Positions 1 through 9,875 are shown, counted from the first letter of the stretch. The stretch: DNA of 64,000 nt from Paraburkholderia gardini (GCF_907164575.1 NZ_CAJQYY010000001.1:62001-126000), one strand, 5' to 3'. Notes: generated by a model from the sequence alone, not told the origin. Numbers and translations are program-made.

Positions 1-689
1 ACGTGGACGGCACCGATCACAGCAAGTATCTGTGGGCGAACTCCGCGTATCAGCTCGGCCTGCGCATCACGAACGCGTTCGCGATGTATAGCTGGTCGAC
101 GGCGATCCGCGGTGTCGAAGGCGGTGGCAAGGTCGACGATCTCGTGGCACACACGTACCGCACCGATGAAGGCGACGTCGCGCTGAAGTGCCCCACCGAG
201 GTGACGATCACCGATCGCCGCGAAAAGGAACTGAACGATCTGGGCTTCATCGCGATCGTCAATTCGAAGGGTTCCAATACGGCGACGTTCTTCGGCAGCC
301 AGACGGCTAACAAGCCGAAGCTCTTCAACAAGGATACGGCCAACGCGAACGCGCAACTGTCGGCGCGTCTGCCGTACGTGCTCGCGGCGTCGCGTTTTGC
401 GCATTACCTGAAGGTGATGATGCGCGACAAGGTGGGCAGCTTCCAGACACGCGGCCAGGTCGAAAACTACCTGAACAACTGGATTGCCGACTACGTGCTG
501 ATCAACCCGGCGGCGTCGCAAGCCTCCAAGGCGCGCTTTCCGCTGAGCGAAGCGCGCGTGGACGTGACCGAAGTGCCGGGCAAGCCGGGTGCGTACCGCG
601 CAACCTGTTTCCTGAAGCCGCACTTCCAGATGGAAGAATTGACGGCCTCGCTTCGGCTCGTCGCCGAACTGCCCGCGGCCGCGGCCTGA
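1..689 (+). CDS. tssC: Type VI secretion sheath large subunit TssC (3' end only)
   Basis: C-terminal 228 residues of the T6SS contractile sheath protein TssC (VipB/EvpB/ImpD family). With TssB it forms the cytoplasmic sheath that contracts around the Hcp tube. The visible part has the family's conserved tail: a WANSAYQLG-like stretch, a FFGSQT stretch, an LPYVLAASRFAHYLKV helix, the QNWI-like segment NYLNNWIADYV, and a terminal LKPHFQMEELTASLRLV strand. The gene runs in from outside the window in the frame of position 3, so its start is not visible. hcp follows 48 bases downstream on the same strand, the usual tssB-tssC-hcp order. Confidence is high for the family. Confidence 0.96.
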   Translation, partial: VDGTDHSKYLWANSAYQLGLRITNAFAMYSWSTAIRGVEGGGKVDDLVAHTYRTDEGDVALKCPTEVTITDRREKELNDLGFIAIVNSKGSNTATFFGSQTANKPKLFNKDTANANAQLSARLPYVLAASRFAHYLKVMMRDKVGSFQTRGQVENYLNNWIADYVLINPAASQASKARFPLSEARVDVTEVPGKPGAYRATCFLKPHFQMEELTASLRLVAELPAAAA

Positions 690-737
690 CGCCCGCCGTT
701 TGCCCCCTATAACCCGCAGCACTGAGGTACGGAATTC

Positions 738-1220
738 ATGGATACGATCATTCTTGATATCAAGGACATCAAAGGCAATTCAACCATCAAGGGATATGAG
801 GACAAGATCATCCTGATGAGTTTTTCATTGGGCATCTCGTTGCCGATCGGCCTTGATGTGGCGAATACGGAGCGGACCATGGGCCGCCCGAATTTCAGCG
901 AGTTCAGTTTCTCCAAGTTCAGCGACCAGTCGACGACCGCGCTGTATTCGGCATGCACCCAAGGCACCAAGCTTGGCGATGCCACGTTGCTGATCGGCCG
1001 TAACGAGAACGGCGAGTTCATGCCGCAGATGAAGTACGTGATGAAAAACGCGATGATCTCGAACATCAACTCGTCGGGTGGCGGTGAAATGCAGGACAGC
1101 TTCTCGATCCATTTCACCGGCGTCACCGCGGAATACACGCAGCAGAACGTCGATTCGTCGAAGAAGGGCACGGCGTCGTTCGGCTGGGACCTCTCCAAGA
1201 ACGAAGCGATTTCATCTTAA
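738..1220 (+). CDS. hcp: Hcp tube protein (TssD)
   Basis: Hcp family protein of 160 residues, the usual length. It forms hexameric rings that stack into the inner tube and is itself secreted. The start fits the family (MDTIILDIKDIKGNS), and a GAGG ribosome site lies about 10 bases upstream. Visible family features are the GYEDKI segment, the conserved SKFSDQSTTALYSACTQG region and a C-terminal strand reading FTGVTAEYTQQN. There is no effector-type C-terminal extension, so this is a structural Hcp. It lies between tssC and tssE in the expected order. Confidence 0.96.
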   Translation: MDTIILDIKDIKGNSTIKGYEDKIILMSFSLGISLPIGLDVANTERTMGRPNFSEFSFSKFSDQSTTALYSACTQGTKLGDATLLIGRNENGEFMPQMKYVMKNAMISNINSSGGGEMQDSFSIHFTGVTAEYTQQNVDSSKKGTASFGWDLSKNEAISS

Positions 1221-1273
1221 GACAGCAGTTGCAGCGGGCTGGGCAACGAAAGCGTAGCGGGGAGTTCTGCGTC

Positions 1274-1741
1274 ATGCTGGCAATCATCAACGGTTCACCG
1301 ATGCCTCTGTTCGAGCGCCTCGTTGCCGGCGACGCTGCGCCTTCGCATGAGCAGTTGCTGGAAGGCGACGCGCTGCGCGAATCCGTTGCCCGCGAACTGG
1401 GCCGTCTGCTGGGCACACGTTCGCGCCTGGCGTTCGATGAGTTCGCAACCAGCGACGGCACCGTGATCGACTACGGCGTGCCCGATTTCTCGGCGCGCTC
1501 GCTCCAGTCGGGTGCCGATCGCGACGCGATTGCCGGGGCCATCCAGCGTGCGATCACGCTGTTCGAACCGAGGCTTGCGGGCGTGACGGTTCGCTTCGCA
1601 CCGAAGGCGGTGCAGTCGGGGCGGCCTGTCGTCATCGTTAGCGGTGAACTGCGCATGGGTACGGGTATCGGCCGCGTGGCGTTCGAACTCTCGGCGGACG
1701 GCGAGCCGTCGCCTGATTCGCACGGGACGGACCATGACTGA
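1274..1741 (+). CDS. tssE: T6SS baseplate protein TssE (gp25-like)
   Basis: TssE resembles phage T4 gp25 and belongs to the baseplate wedge that starts sheath assembly. The frame is open from 1229, but ATG 1274 is preferred: GGGGAG lies 9 bases upstream (1259-1264) and the protein then starts MLAIINGSPMPLFERL, as TssE proteins do. That gives 155 residues. The GPW/gp25 core is visible: REL-GRLLGTRSRL, then YGVPDF, then an AITLFEPRLAGVTV helix-strand unit. The end overlaps tssF by 8 bases, suggesting translational coupling. Confidence is high for the family and moderate for the start. Confidence 0.93.
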   Translation: MLAIINGSPMPLFERLVAGDAAPSHEQLLEGDALRESVARELGRLLGTRSRLAFDEFATSDGTVIDYGVPDFSARSLQSGADRDAIAGAIQRAITLFEPRLAGVTVRFAPKAVQSGRPVVIVSGELRMGTGIGRVAFELSADGEPSPDSHGTDHD

Positions 1742-3497
1742 TGCCGCGTCCGACGACATCCTGCATTACTACAAACGCGAACTGTCGTACCTGCGCACGC
1801 AGGGCGCCGAGTTCGCGCAGCGCTATCCGAAGGTCGCTTCACGTCTTGCGTTGCATGGCACCGAGTCGCTCGATCCGCACACGGAACGGCTGATCGAGGC
1901 AACGGCCTTTCTCGCCGCGCGCGTGCATCGCGATCTGGATCAGACGTTTCCGCAGGTCGCATCGCTGCTGCTCGACAACGTGTGTCCGTCGCTCGTGCAG
2001 CCCGTGCCCGCGATGACCGTCGTGCAGTTCGATCTCGATCCCGCCCAGGGCAAGGTGACGGCGGGTTTTCGCGTGCCGCGGCACACGGGTCTGCAGGTGC
2101 GCACGGAAAGCGGCGAAGCCTGCCGTTTCCGCACGGCGTGGGACACCACGTTGTGGCCCGTGTCGATCACGCGTGCGCGATTCACGGACGACACGATGCT
2201 CGCCCTCACGCTCGAGTGCGAGGAAGGCGTGGATTTTTCCGAACTCGAACTCACCACGTTGCGCATCCATCTGCATGGCGACTGGATGGTGACGATGCCG
2301 CTCTACGAGTTGCTGGTGGTGGGCGTGACCGGCGTATCGGTGCGTCCGCCGGACGCGGCTGAGCGCACGCTGCCGGCCACGGCCTGGCGCGAGGTCGGTT
2401 GCGGCGAGGAAGACAACGTATTGCCGCGCCCAGCGAACGCCCAGCCGGCGTACGGCTTGATGCAGGAATATTTTGCCTTTCCGCGCAAGTTCCACTTCTT
2501 CGATCTGACGTTACCGCGCGGGAGTCTCGGCCGCACGCGTACCTGCGAACTCGTGCTGCATCTGAAGCGTGCGCAGCGCGGCCTCGGCATGCTGAAAGCC
2601 GGCCATTTCGCGCTGGGCTGCACACCGGCCATCAACCTCTTTTCGCAGACGACCGAGCCGGTGGTGCTCGATCGCCGGCATTACGAACATCGGCTGGTGG
2701 CGGACCAGCGGCGTGAACCGATGACGGAGATTCATTCGATCGACTCGGTGACGCTGTCCGATCCTTCCGCCGACCGCTCGGTTACGGTGCCGCCGTTTTC
2801 CGCCGCTGGCGATGTGGCGTCCGAAGACGTGGGCATGTTCTGGTCGGCGCGGCGCGAGCGCAGCATGCGCGCGAATCTGTCCGGCACGGACATGTATCTG
2901 AGTCTTGCCGACACCGGCGGCGTGTCCAGCCGCTTCGCCCAGCCGGTGGTCTATGCACAGGTGCTGTGTACGAACCGGCGTCTCGCGGAGCAGGTGCCTG
3001 TCGGCGCGCGCGTGAGCGTCGAGCATGTGTCGAACACCGCCCATGTGCGCTGCCTGTACGAACCGACGGTGCAGCGTACGCCGCCGCTCGATGGCGAGTC
3101 GCTGTGGCAGCTCGTGTCGCTCCTGACGCTCAATCACGGCGCGCTCGTCAGCGGTGCGACCGGGCGCGCGCAGTTGCAGCAGATGTTGCGCCTCTTCGCG
3201 TCCGGTAGCGCCCGCGAGCATGACCAGATTCGCGGGCTGAAGAGCGTGCAGGCACGCAGCGTCACCGCGTACGTCGGCGGCGACGCATGGCGCGGCTACT
3301 GCCGTGGCACGGAGGTCGCCGTCGAATTCGATGCGGACGCGTTTGTCGGTGGCTCGCCGCTGCTGATGGGCGCCGTGCTCGCACGGTTCTTCGCCCTCTA
3401 TACGACGGTCAATTCATTTGTGCGGCTCGTGGTGCGCCGTGGAGACGAGACATGGAAGCAATGGGAGCCGATGACAGGCTACCAGTCGCTGCTTTGA
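1734..3497 (+). CDS. tssF: T6SS baseplate protein TssF
   Basis: TssF (VasA/ImpG family), 587 residues, a baseplate wedge subunit acting with TssG, TssE and TssK. The N-terminus is typical: HYYKRELSYLRTQGAEFAQRYPKVASRL, then a PHTERLIEATAFLAARV helix and a FPQVASLLLDNVCPSLVQPVPAMTV segment. Near the end lie GxEVAVEFD and a long helix ending FFALYTTVNSFVRLVV, both usual for the family. ATG 1734 overlaps the tssE stop by 8 bases and gives the expected N-terminus; longer readings upstream only add shadow sequence. Confidence 0.95.
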   Translation: MTDAASDDILHYYKRELSYLRTQGAEFAQRYPKVASRLALHGTESLDPHTERLIEATAFLAARVHRDLDQTFPQVASLLLDNVCPSLVQPVPAMTVVQFDLDPAQGKVTAGFRVPRHTGLQVRTESGEACRFRTAWDTTLWPVSITRARFTDDTMLALTLECEEGVDFSELELTTLRIHLHGDWMVTMPLYELLVVGVTGVSVRPPDAAERTLPATAWREVGCGEEDNVLPRPANAQPAYGLMQEYFAFPRKFHFFDLTLPRGSLGRTRTCELVLHLKRAQRGLGMLKAGHFALGCTPAINLFSQTTEPVVLDRRHYEHRLVADQRREPMTEIHSIDSVTLSDPSADRSVTVPPFSAAGDVASEDVGMFWSARRERSMRANLSGTDMYLSLADTGGVSSRFAQPVVYAQVLCTNRRLAEQVPVGARVSVEHVSNTAHVRCLYEPTVQRTPPLDGESLWQLVSLLTLNHGALVSGATGRAQLQQMLRLFASGSAREHDQIRGLKSVQARSVTAYVGGDAWRGYCRGTEVAVEFDADAFVGGSPLLMGAVLARFFALYTTVNSFVRLVVRRGDETWKQWEPMTGYQSLL

Positions 3498-4528
3498 TCG
3501 CCACGCTGATTGCGCGCCCTCATAGCTTCGACCTGTTCCAGGCGATCAGTCTGCTCGAACGCGCGGTGCCGGGCGCGGAGCCGCTCGGCCACGGCAACGG
3601 CGCGGGCGAAGCGGTGCGTCTCACCGGCTTCGTGACGATGGCGTTCCAGGGCGCGGACGTGCGCTCGGTACGCGCGCGGGGCGCGGAGGATGGCGAAGCA
3701 GACGCGCAAGCACGCGCGTACACGCTGTCGACGCCGGCCTTCACGCTGGCCGGCGCGAATGGCCCGCTGCCGATCGCCTACACCGAGATGCTGCTGGCGA
3801 GCCGTGCCGCGCGCGACCATGCAATGGCCGACCTGCTCGACATTTTCAATCACCGGTTTCTGTCGTTCCTGCATCGCGGTCGCAGAAAGCATGCGCCGGG
3901 ACTGCACGGCGACGCACCGCGAACCAGCGCACCAGGCACGTGTCTCGATGCGCTCGCGAGTCTCGGCTTGCGCAGCGGCGCGCGAGGCCCGCACGGCGCG
4001 CAGCTATGGATGCGGCACGCCGGTGTCCTTGGCGGTGCGCCGCGTTCGATGGCGGGACTGCTGATGATGCTATCCGAGCGTCTCGGTCTGACGGCGCGCG
4101 GCGTCCAGTTCGCGGGCGCCTGGCGCGCGATGGACGAAGCGGACACCGCATGCCTCGCCGGCCACCGCACGCAGGCGCCGACGCGGCTTGGCGGCATGCA
4201 CGTACTGGGGCGGCGCACATGGGATCAGGCCGCGGGTATCCAGATCCAGTTCGACGACCTGCCGGCTGAGCGGATTGCCGGCCTCCTGCCCGGCGGCCGC
4301 GACCACGAACTCGCGGCCTGGCTCGTGCATGGCTACGTGCAGCAGGATCTCGACGTGCAAATCGTACTGAACGTAAGACGCGGCGCGTCCCGGCTGGACG
4401 GCGCGGCGGCAGGCGGCGCCGCGGCAGCGCGGCTCGGCTGGACTTCGTGGCTCGCGGGCGCGCGACAGCCGGCGCCGGTGCGCTTCGCGCTGCGCGCGGC
4501 ACGTCCCGCGGCCATGCCAACCTCCTGA
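3452..4528 (+). CDS. tssG: T6SS baseplate protein TssG
   Basis: TssG (VasB/ImpH family), 358 residues, partner of TssF in the baseplate wedge. The chosen start, ATG 3452, lies inside the tssF end (46-base overlap) and puts the family motif RPHSFDLFQAISLLERAVPG near the N-terminus. Other family features are the PLPIAYTEMLL segment, a FLDIFNHRF-like stretch (DLLDIFNHRFLSFLHR) and the LGxRTWDQAAGIQIQF region near the end. The frame is open further upstream, but that part is Arg-rich and unlike TssG. ATG 3461 is a possible alternative. tssH follows after 11 bases. Confidence 0.92.
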   Translation: MEAMGADDRLPVAALIATLIARPHSFDLFQAISLLERAVPGAEPLGHGNGAGEAVRLTGFVTMAFQGADVRSVRARGAEDGEADAQARAYTLSTPAFTLAGANGPLPIAYTEMLLASRAARDHAMADLLDIFNHRFLSFLHRGRRKHAPGLHGDAPRTSAPGTCLDALASLGLRSGARGPHGAQLWMRHAGVLGGAPRSMAGLLMMLSERLGLTARGVQFAGAWRAMDEADTACLAGHRTQAPTRLGGMHVLGRRTWDQAAGIQIQFDDLPAERIAGLLPGGRDHELAAWLVHGYVQQDLDVQIVLNVRRGASRLDGAAAGGAAAARLGWTSWLAGARQPAPVRFALRAARPAAMPTS

Positions 4529-4539
4529 CGGCAAGACAC

Positions 4540-7227
4540 ATGGACATCGATATTCGAACCCTGCTGGGCAGACTCAATCCGGAATGCCGGCGGGCGATGG
4601 AGCAGGCCGCGCAACTCTGCGTGCGGCAGACGCATTACAACGTCGACGTCGAGCATCTGCTCCTTCAGTTGCTGGAGTCGAATGCCCCCGACCTGCAGGC
4701 GATTCTCGCGCATTTCGATGTCGCGGCGGACACGCTCGTCGTGCAGTTGCAGGCGGCGATCGACCACTTCAAGCGTGGCAACGGCCGCACGCCCGCGCTC
4801 TCGCCGAACTTCTCGCAGCTCTTTCAGGAAGCGTGGCTGCTCAGTTCGATGCTGCTTGGCGAACAGCAGGTCCGCTCTGGCACGCTGGTGCTCGCGCTGC
4901 TCGAAGTCGAGGCGTTGCGCGGTCTGCTGCTGGAGTCGGTGCCCGCGCTGCTGAAGATCCCGCGCGCGGCGCTGCGCGACGCGCTGCCGATGCTGCTCGC
5001 CGGCACCGCGGAAGCCGGTGCGTACGAACCCGCCGCAGCGTCGGGCACGGCGGCTTCGCCACGCGCGGCATCCGGCATGCCGGCCGCCATGCCGACGGGC
5101 GCAAGGAACTCGGCGCTCGAACAGTACACGGTCGACATGACCGCGCTGGCGCGGGAAGGCGCGATCGATCCGATTCAGGGGCGCGACGGCGAAATCCGTC
5201 AACTGATCGATGTGCTGCTGCGGCGTCGCCAGAACAATCCGATCCTCACCGGTGAGGCGGGTGTCGGCAAGACGGCGGTGGTCGAAGGCTTCGCGCAGCG
5301 CGTGGTCAGCGGCGAGGTGCCGCCGGCGCTCGTCAACGTGTCGGTGCGTTCGCTCGATCTGGCGTTGCTGCAGGCAGGCGCCGGCGTGAAGGGTGAGTTC
5401 GAGAACCGGCTGAAGTCGGTGATCGCCGAAGTGGCGGCTTCGCCCACGCCGGTGATCCTCTTCATCGACGAGGCGCACCAGCTGATCGGCGCGGGCGGCA
5501 GCGAAGGGCAGGGCGACGCGGCGAACCTGCTGAAGCCGGCGCTCGCGCGTGGCGAGCTGCGCACGATCGCCGCCACCACGTGGGCCGAATACAAGAAGTA
5601 CATCGAGCGCGACCCGGCGCTCGCGCGGCGCTTCCAGGTCGTGAAGGTCGAGGAGCCATCGGAAGCGGTCGCCGTCGACATGCTGCGCGGCGTGGTGCAA
5701 AAGCTCGAACATCATCACCATGTCGAGATTCTCGACGACGCGGTGCGCGATGCCGTCAAGCTGTCGCATCGGTACATCAGCGGCCGGCAGTTGCCGGACA
5801 AGGCCATCAGCGTGCTCGACACGGCGTGCGCGCGCGTCTCGATCGCGCAGAACGGCGTGCCGGAGGAAATCGAGGCGCTCCAGCGCACGATCGACGGCGC
5901 GACGCACCAGTTGCGCATCCTGCGTCACGAAGCGGCGACCGGCATCGATCGCGCCGATGCGATCGCGGCGACTGGCCGTCAGCTTGACGATGCACGTAAC
6001 CGGCATCTGCGTCTGGCTGAAAAGCTGGTCACCGAAAAGCGCGCGGTCGGCGAAATCATCGCGTGGCGCAGCCGCATCGCGCGCTTTCTCGACGACGCGG
6101 ACAGCATCGGCGAGGACGAGGACGGCGAGTCGCTCGGCGCGAATCTCGCACGCCTGGAAAAAGGCCTCGAAGCGGTGCAGAACGACGAGCCGATGGTGCC
6201 GGTGTGCGTGAGCTCGGCGGTGGTGGCGAAAGTGATCTCCGACTGGACCGGCATCCCGGTCGGCCGGATGCTCGCCGACGAACTGCACACGGTGCTGTAT
6301 CTGCAGGAAAAGCTCGCGGAACGCGTGGTCGGCCAGGACGAGGCGCTCGACGCGATCGCACGCCGCATCCGCACGTTTCGCGCGGATCTCGACGATCCGG
6401 GCAAGCCGGTCGGCGTGTTCCTGCTGGTGGGACCGAGCGGCGTCGGCAAAACCGAAACCGCCTGCGCGCTGGCCGATCTGCTGTACGGCGGCGAGCGCAA
6501 CATGATTACCGTGAACATGTCGGAGTTCCAGGAGGCGCACAGCGTTTCAGGCCTGAAGGGTGCGCCGCCCGGATACGTCGGCTATGGACGCGGCGGCACG
6601 CTGACCGAAGCCGTGCGCCGTCGCCCCTATAGCGTCGTGCTGCTCGACGAGATGGAAAAGGCGCATCCCGATGTGCTGGAACTGTTCTTCCAGGTGTTCG
6701 ACAAGGGCGTGATGGAAGACGGCGAAGGCGTGCCGATCGATTTCCGCAACACGGTGATCCTGCTCACGTCGAACGCGGCGCAGGACGTCATCACGGAGGC
6801 GAGCCAGGGCGGCCGCCGTCCGCCGCCGGCCGAGCTGGTGGAGCGGTTGCGTCCGGCGCTGCTCGCGCGTTTCAGTCCGGCCTTTCTCGGCCGTCTGACG
6901 CTCGTGCCTTACTACCATCTGGGCGACGCGCAGATCAGCTCGATCGTCGCGCTCAAGCTGGCGCGGCTCGCTGAGCGCTTCGAGCGCAATCATCATGCAC
7001 GCCTCACGTGGGACGACGCGCTCGCGCGCGCGATCGCGCAGCGCTGCACCGAAGTCGACAGCGGCGCGCGCAACGTCGATCATATTCTCACGCAGTCAGT
7101 GCTGCCGGAACTGGCACGCCAGGTGCTCGAACGCATTTCGACGGAGTCGCCGTTCGGCGGCGTGCATCTGTCGCTCGATGCATCCGGGAATGTCGACTTC
7201 CACTTCCTGTCGACGGACGAGGCCTGA
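4540..7227 (+). CDS. tssH: T6SS sheath-recycling ATPase TssH (ClpV)
   Basis: ClpV-type AAA+ unfoldase, 895 residues, which extracts and disassembles the contracted TssBC sheath. It has an N-terminal Clp-N domain (about 1-150), a first AAA module with Walker A GEAGVGKT at 238-245 and Walker B FIDEAH at 308-313, a coiled middle region, and a second AAA module with Walker A GPSGVGKT at 631-638 followed by a LLDEMEKAH Walker B. All four nucleotide-binding motifs are intact, so the enzyme should be active. The start MDIDIRTLLGRLNPECRRAM matches ClpV; in-frame sequence upstream overlaps tssG and is not family-like. Confidence 0.96.
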   Translation: MDIDIRTLLGRLNPECRRAMEQAAQLCVRQTHYNVDVEHLLLQLLESNAPDLQAILAHFDVAADTLVVQLQAAIDHFKRGNGRTPALSPNFSQLFQEAWLLSSMLLGEQQVRSGTLVLALLEVEALRGLLLESVPALLKIPRAALRDALPMLLAGTAEAGAYEPAAASGTAASPRAASGMPAAMPTGARNSALEQYTVDMTALAREGAIDPIQGRDGEIRQLIDVLLRRRQNNPILTGEAGVGKTAVVEGFAQRVVSGEVPPALVNVSVRSLDLALLQAGAGVKGEFENRLKSVIAEVAASPTPVILFIDEAHQLIGAGGSEGQGDAANLLKPALARGELRTIAATTWAEYKKYIERDPALARRFQVVKVEEPSEAVAVDMLRGVVQKLEHHHHVEILDDAVRDAVKLSHRYISGRQLPDKAISVLDTACARVSIAQNGVPEEIEALQRTIDGATHQLRILRHEAATGIDRADAIAATGRQLDDARNRHLRLAEKLVTEKRAVGEIIAWRSRIARFLDDADSIGEDEDGESLGANLARLEKGLEAVQNDEPMVPVCVSSAVVAKVISDWTGIPVGRMLADELHTVLYLQEKLAERVVGQDEALDAIARRIRTFRADLDDPGKPVGVFLLVGPSGVGKTETACALADLLYGGERNMITVNMSEFQEAHSVSGLKGAPPGYVGYGRGGTLTEAVRRRPYSVVLLDEMEKAHPDVLELFFQVFDKGVMEDGEGVPIDFRNTVILLTSNAAQDVITEASQGGRRPPPAELVERLRPALLARFSPAFLGRLTLVPYYHLGDAQISSIVALKLARLAERFERNHHARLTWDDALARAIAQRCTEVDSGARNVDHILTQSVLPELARQVLERISTESPFGGVHLSLDASGNVDFHFLSTDEA

Positions 7228-7231
7228 GCAG

Positions 7232-9157
7232 ATGTATTCCAGAGCCAGTCAGACGGGATGTCTCGCGTCGATCAGCACGCCATTCGGCACCGACGTGTTG
7301 CTGCTGGACGGCTTCGCCGGTCGGGAAGCGATCTCCGAACTGTTTCGCTTCCAGTTGCGCATGCGCTCGTCGAACATGGCGCTCGACGCGCAAACCATCG
7401 TCGGCAAGAAGGTCACGGTGACGTTGCAGCAACCCACCGGTCCGCAACGCTGGTTCAACGGCATCGTCACGCGTTTTGTGAACGCCGGTGCCGATCTGAA
7501 ATACGGCTACTACACGGCTGAACTCGCGCCTTCGCTGGTGCTGCTGACGCTCGGCCGCAACCGCGCGATCTATCAGAACCTGAGCGCGCTCGCGATCATC
7601 GAGCAGATTCTCGGCGCCTTCAGCATTACCTGCGAACCGCGCCTGTCGGGTACCTACGCGGTGCGCGAATACTGCGTGCAGATCGACGAAAGCCCGTTCC
7701 AGTTCATCTCGCGGCTGATGGAGGAAGAAGGGATTTTCTACTTCTTCACGTTCGCCGACGGCGTGCACACGATGGTGCTGGCGGACAGTTCGTCGGCGCA
7801 TCACGCGGGCGCGGCGGACAGCGCGACACTGCACGTCAACACGGGCGCGATGGGCGATGCCACGGTTCAGCCCGTCACCCATCTTGAACTGGCGCAGGGA
7901 CTGGGCGCGTCCGCGCAGGTGTTCGCCGACTACGACTACCTGACGGCGCAGACTTCGAACGCCGCATTGAACACCGCGGCGGCGACTACCGCGGGCGAGC
8001 AGTACGTCTATCCGGGCAAATACGCCGATGCGGACGAAGCAACCCGTAAGGCCGGCGTACGCGCGGCCGCGCAAACCGTCGAGCAGCAGACGGGCGCGGG
8101 CAGCAGCGTCTGCTACAGCCTCACCGCGGGCACGACGTTCACACTCGCCGGCCATTCCAACAGCGCGCTGAACGTGATGTACGTGGTGCGCTCGGTGACG
8201 CACTCCGCGTCGAACGATGCGTACAGCAACGAATTCGAGGTCTTCCCGCAGGCGGTGCCGTTCCGTGCGCCGCTGGTCACGCCGCGACCGGTCGTGGCCG
8301 GCACGCACACGGCGACGGTGGTCGGTTCGAGCGGCGAGGAAATCTGGACCGACGCCTACGGCCGCGTGAAGGTGAAGTTTCATTGGGACCGCTCCACCAC
8401 GGCCGACCAGAACAGTTCGTGCTGGGTGCGGGTGGTGCAGTCGTCGGCCGGACAGGGGTGGGGACATCTGTTCCTGCCGCGCGTCGGACATGAGGTCGTC
8501 GTGAGTTATGTCGACGGCGATCCGGACCGCCCGCTCGTCACCGGCAGCGTCTACAACCTGCAGTCGACCCTGCCTGTCGCGTTGCCCGGCATGCAGACCC
8601 AGAGCGTCATGCGCTCGCGTTCATCGAAGGATGGCACTGCGGGCAATGAAATGCGGATGGAGGACAAGGCCGGCTCGGAAGAGCTGTATTTCCACGCGCA
8701 GAAAGACATGACCGTCGAGATCGAGAACGCGCTTTCGACGACGGTGAAAGCGGGCGCCGAATCGCATGTGCTGCAAAAGGGCGATCGCACCGTCGACGTA
8801 CAGGCGGGCAAGGAGACGCACAACGTGAAGGGCACCCGCACGCTGGACGTGACGGGCGACGAAACGCACACCAATCACGCAGCGTTTACGCAGAACGTGA
8901 CGGGCGACTATCAGTTGAAGGTGAGCGGCGATCTGGTGATCGACGTGACCGGTTCGGTCACGATCAAGTCGGGCGCGGCGCTGCTCTGCCAGGCGGGCAC
9001 ATCGCTCGACAACAAGGCAGGCACGACGCTCACGAACAAGGCGGGCGCCACGCTGACCAACGATGCGCCTGAAGTGCAGCAGAAGGCCAGTGCGACGCAC
9101 ACGGTGCAAAGCGGCGGCATCCTCGAGCTGAAAGGCTCGCTCATCAAGCTCAACTAG
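7232..9157 (+). CDS. vgrG: T6SS spike protein VgrG (TssI)
   Basis: VgrG, 641 residues, forms the trimeric needle tip, a fusion of phage gp27-like and gp5-like parts. The N-terminal half has LFRFQLRMRS, ESPFQFISRLMEEEGIFYFF and the FNGIVTRF region. The gp5 OB-fold part has GEEIWTDAYGRVKVKFHWDR and the signature SAGQGWGHLFLPRVGHEVVVSYVDGDPDRP (split here as two overlapping motifs: GHLFLPRVGHEVVV and DGDPDRP). The tail is a repeat-rich beta-helix (NKAGTTLTNKAGATLT) with no extra toxin domain. ATG 7232 follows the tssH stop by 4 bases. Cargo is therefore likely carried through adaptor or PAAR-like proteins rather than by fusion. Confidence 0.95.
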   Translation: MYSRASQTGCLASISTPFGTDVLLLDGFAGREAISELFRFQLRMRSSNMALDAQTIVGKKVTVTLQQPTGPQRWFNGIVTRFVNAGADLKYGYYTAELAPSLVLLTLGRNRAIYQNLSALAIIEQILGAFSITCEPRLSGTYAVREYCVQIDESPFQFISRLMEEEGIFYFFTFADGVHTMVLADSSSAHHAGAADSATLHVNTGAMGDATVQPVTHLELAQGLGASAQVFADYDYLTAQTSNAALNTAAATTAGEQYVYPGKYADADEATRKAGVRAAAQTVEQQTGAGSSVCYSLTAGTTFTLAGHSNSALNVMYVVRSVTHSASNDAYSNEFEVFPQAVPFRAPLVTPRPVVAGTHTATVVGSSGEEIWTDAYGRVKVKFHWDRSTTADQNSSCWVRVVQSSAGQGWGHLFLPRVGHEVVVSYVDGDPDRPLVTGSVYNLQSTLPVALPGMQTQSVMRSRSSKDGTAGNEMRMEDKAGSEELYFHAQKDMTVEIENALSTTVKAGAESHVLQKGDRTVDVQAGKETHNVKGTRTLDVTGDETHTNHAAFTQNVTGDYQLKVSGDLVIDVTGSVTIKSGAALLCQAGTSLDNKAGTTLTNKAGATLTNDAPEVQQKASATHTVQSGGILELKGSLIKLN

Positions 9158-9164
9158 AACGACG

Positions 9165-9872
9165 ATGAACGCCGCCACTCTTCCCGTCGATTCCGGTTCG
9201 CCCGCCAGCGCGACGCGCGTCGTCGATGTACACGACGACGCGGGACACCTCGTTACGCGGATGTCGTTCGCGGGCGACGTGCAGCATGGCGAGATGGTGC
9301 GCTACGGCGCGGGTGGCACGGTGCTGCTGAACGCGATGTTCGCGCTTGGCGCGCTGTCCGGGCCGTTGCGCGCGTTCGATGCGTCCGGCGTACCGCTTAT
9401 CGAGGCGCACTACGTGGATGGCAAGCTGCACGGCCTCGTCACTACATGGCAAAAAGGCGTGCTTGCCAGCCGCCAGCATTACGTGCTCGGAGTGCTGAAC
9501 GGTGAGAGCCTGAGCTATGCGCCCGGCGGCCTCGTTACGTCGCGCGTGAAGTATGTGAAGGGCGTGCCGGACGGCGAGGCGCTCTTCATGCACGACGGCG
9601 TGGTGGTGCGTCGCGTGCGGTATCGCCTGGGTGTGCTCGAAGGCGAGTCGCTCGAATACGCCGAAGACGGCGCGCTGTCGCAGGTCTCGCCGTATCGCGC
9701 GGATCTGCTGGATGGAACCGTGCGCCGCTACGGGCCGGACGGTCAGGTGATGCAGGAACGCCGCTATGTGCGGGGCAAGCCGCAGGGCGCCTGGCGCGCG
9801 ATCTCCGCGACCGGAGATGCCGCCGCCGCGCCGCGCCTGACCGAGCGTCTCGAACGCTGGGTGAGGGGGTAG
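9165..9872 (+). CDS. YwqK/MORN-like repeat protein, T6SS-associated
   Basis: Protein of 235 residues made almost entirely of about seven degenerate repeats of roughly 22 residues, of the form Y-x-x-G-x-x-x-G-x-x-x-x-Y-x-x-x-G (for example HYVDGKLHGLVTTW, YVLGVLNGESLSYAPGG, YRLGVLEGESLEYAEDG). Such MORN-variant repeats occur in the COG2849/YwqK group, once described as antitoxin components. No signal peptide or catalytic motif is seen. It lies 7 bases after vgrG and 3 bases before a DUF4280 PAAR-like gene. A role as adaptor, chaperone or immunity factor for spike cargo is therefore an inference from position only. Confidence 0.75.
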   Translation: MNAATLPVDSGSPASATRVVDVHDDAGHLVTRMSFAGDVQHGEMVRYGAGGTVLLNAMFALGALSGPLRAFDASGVPLIEAHYVDGKLHGLVTTWQKGVLASRQHYVLGVLNGESLSYAPGGLVTSRVKYVKGVPDGEALFMHDGVVVRRVRYRLGVLEGESLEYAEDGALSQVSPYRADLLDGTVRRYGPDGQVMQERRYVRGKPQGAWRAISATGDAAAAPRLTERLERWVRG

Positions 9873-9875
9873 GCC

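Noticed and set aside
4333..6540. Open frame of about 735 codons on the minus strand opposite tssG/tssH
   Set aside because: Arg/His-rich translation without similarity; both strands' composition is explained by clpV coding in a high-GC genome.
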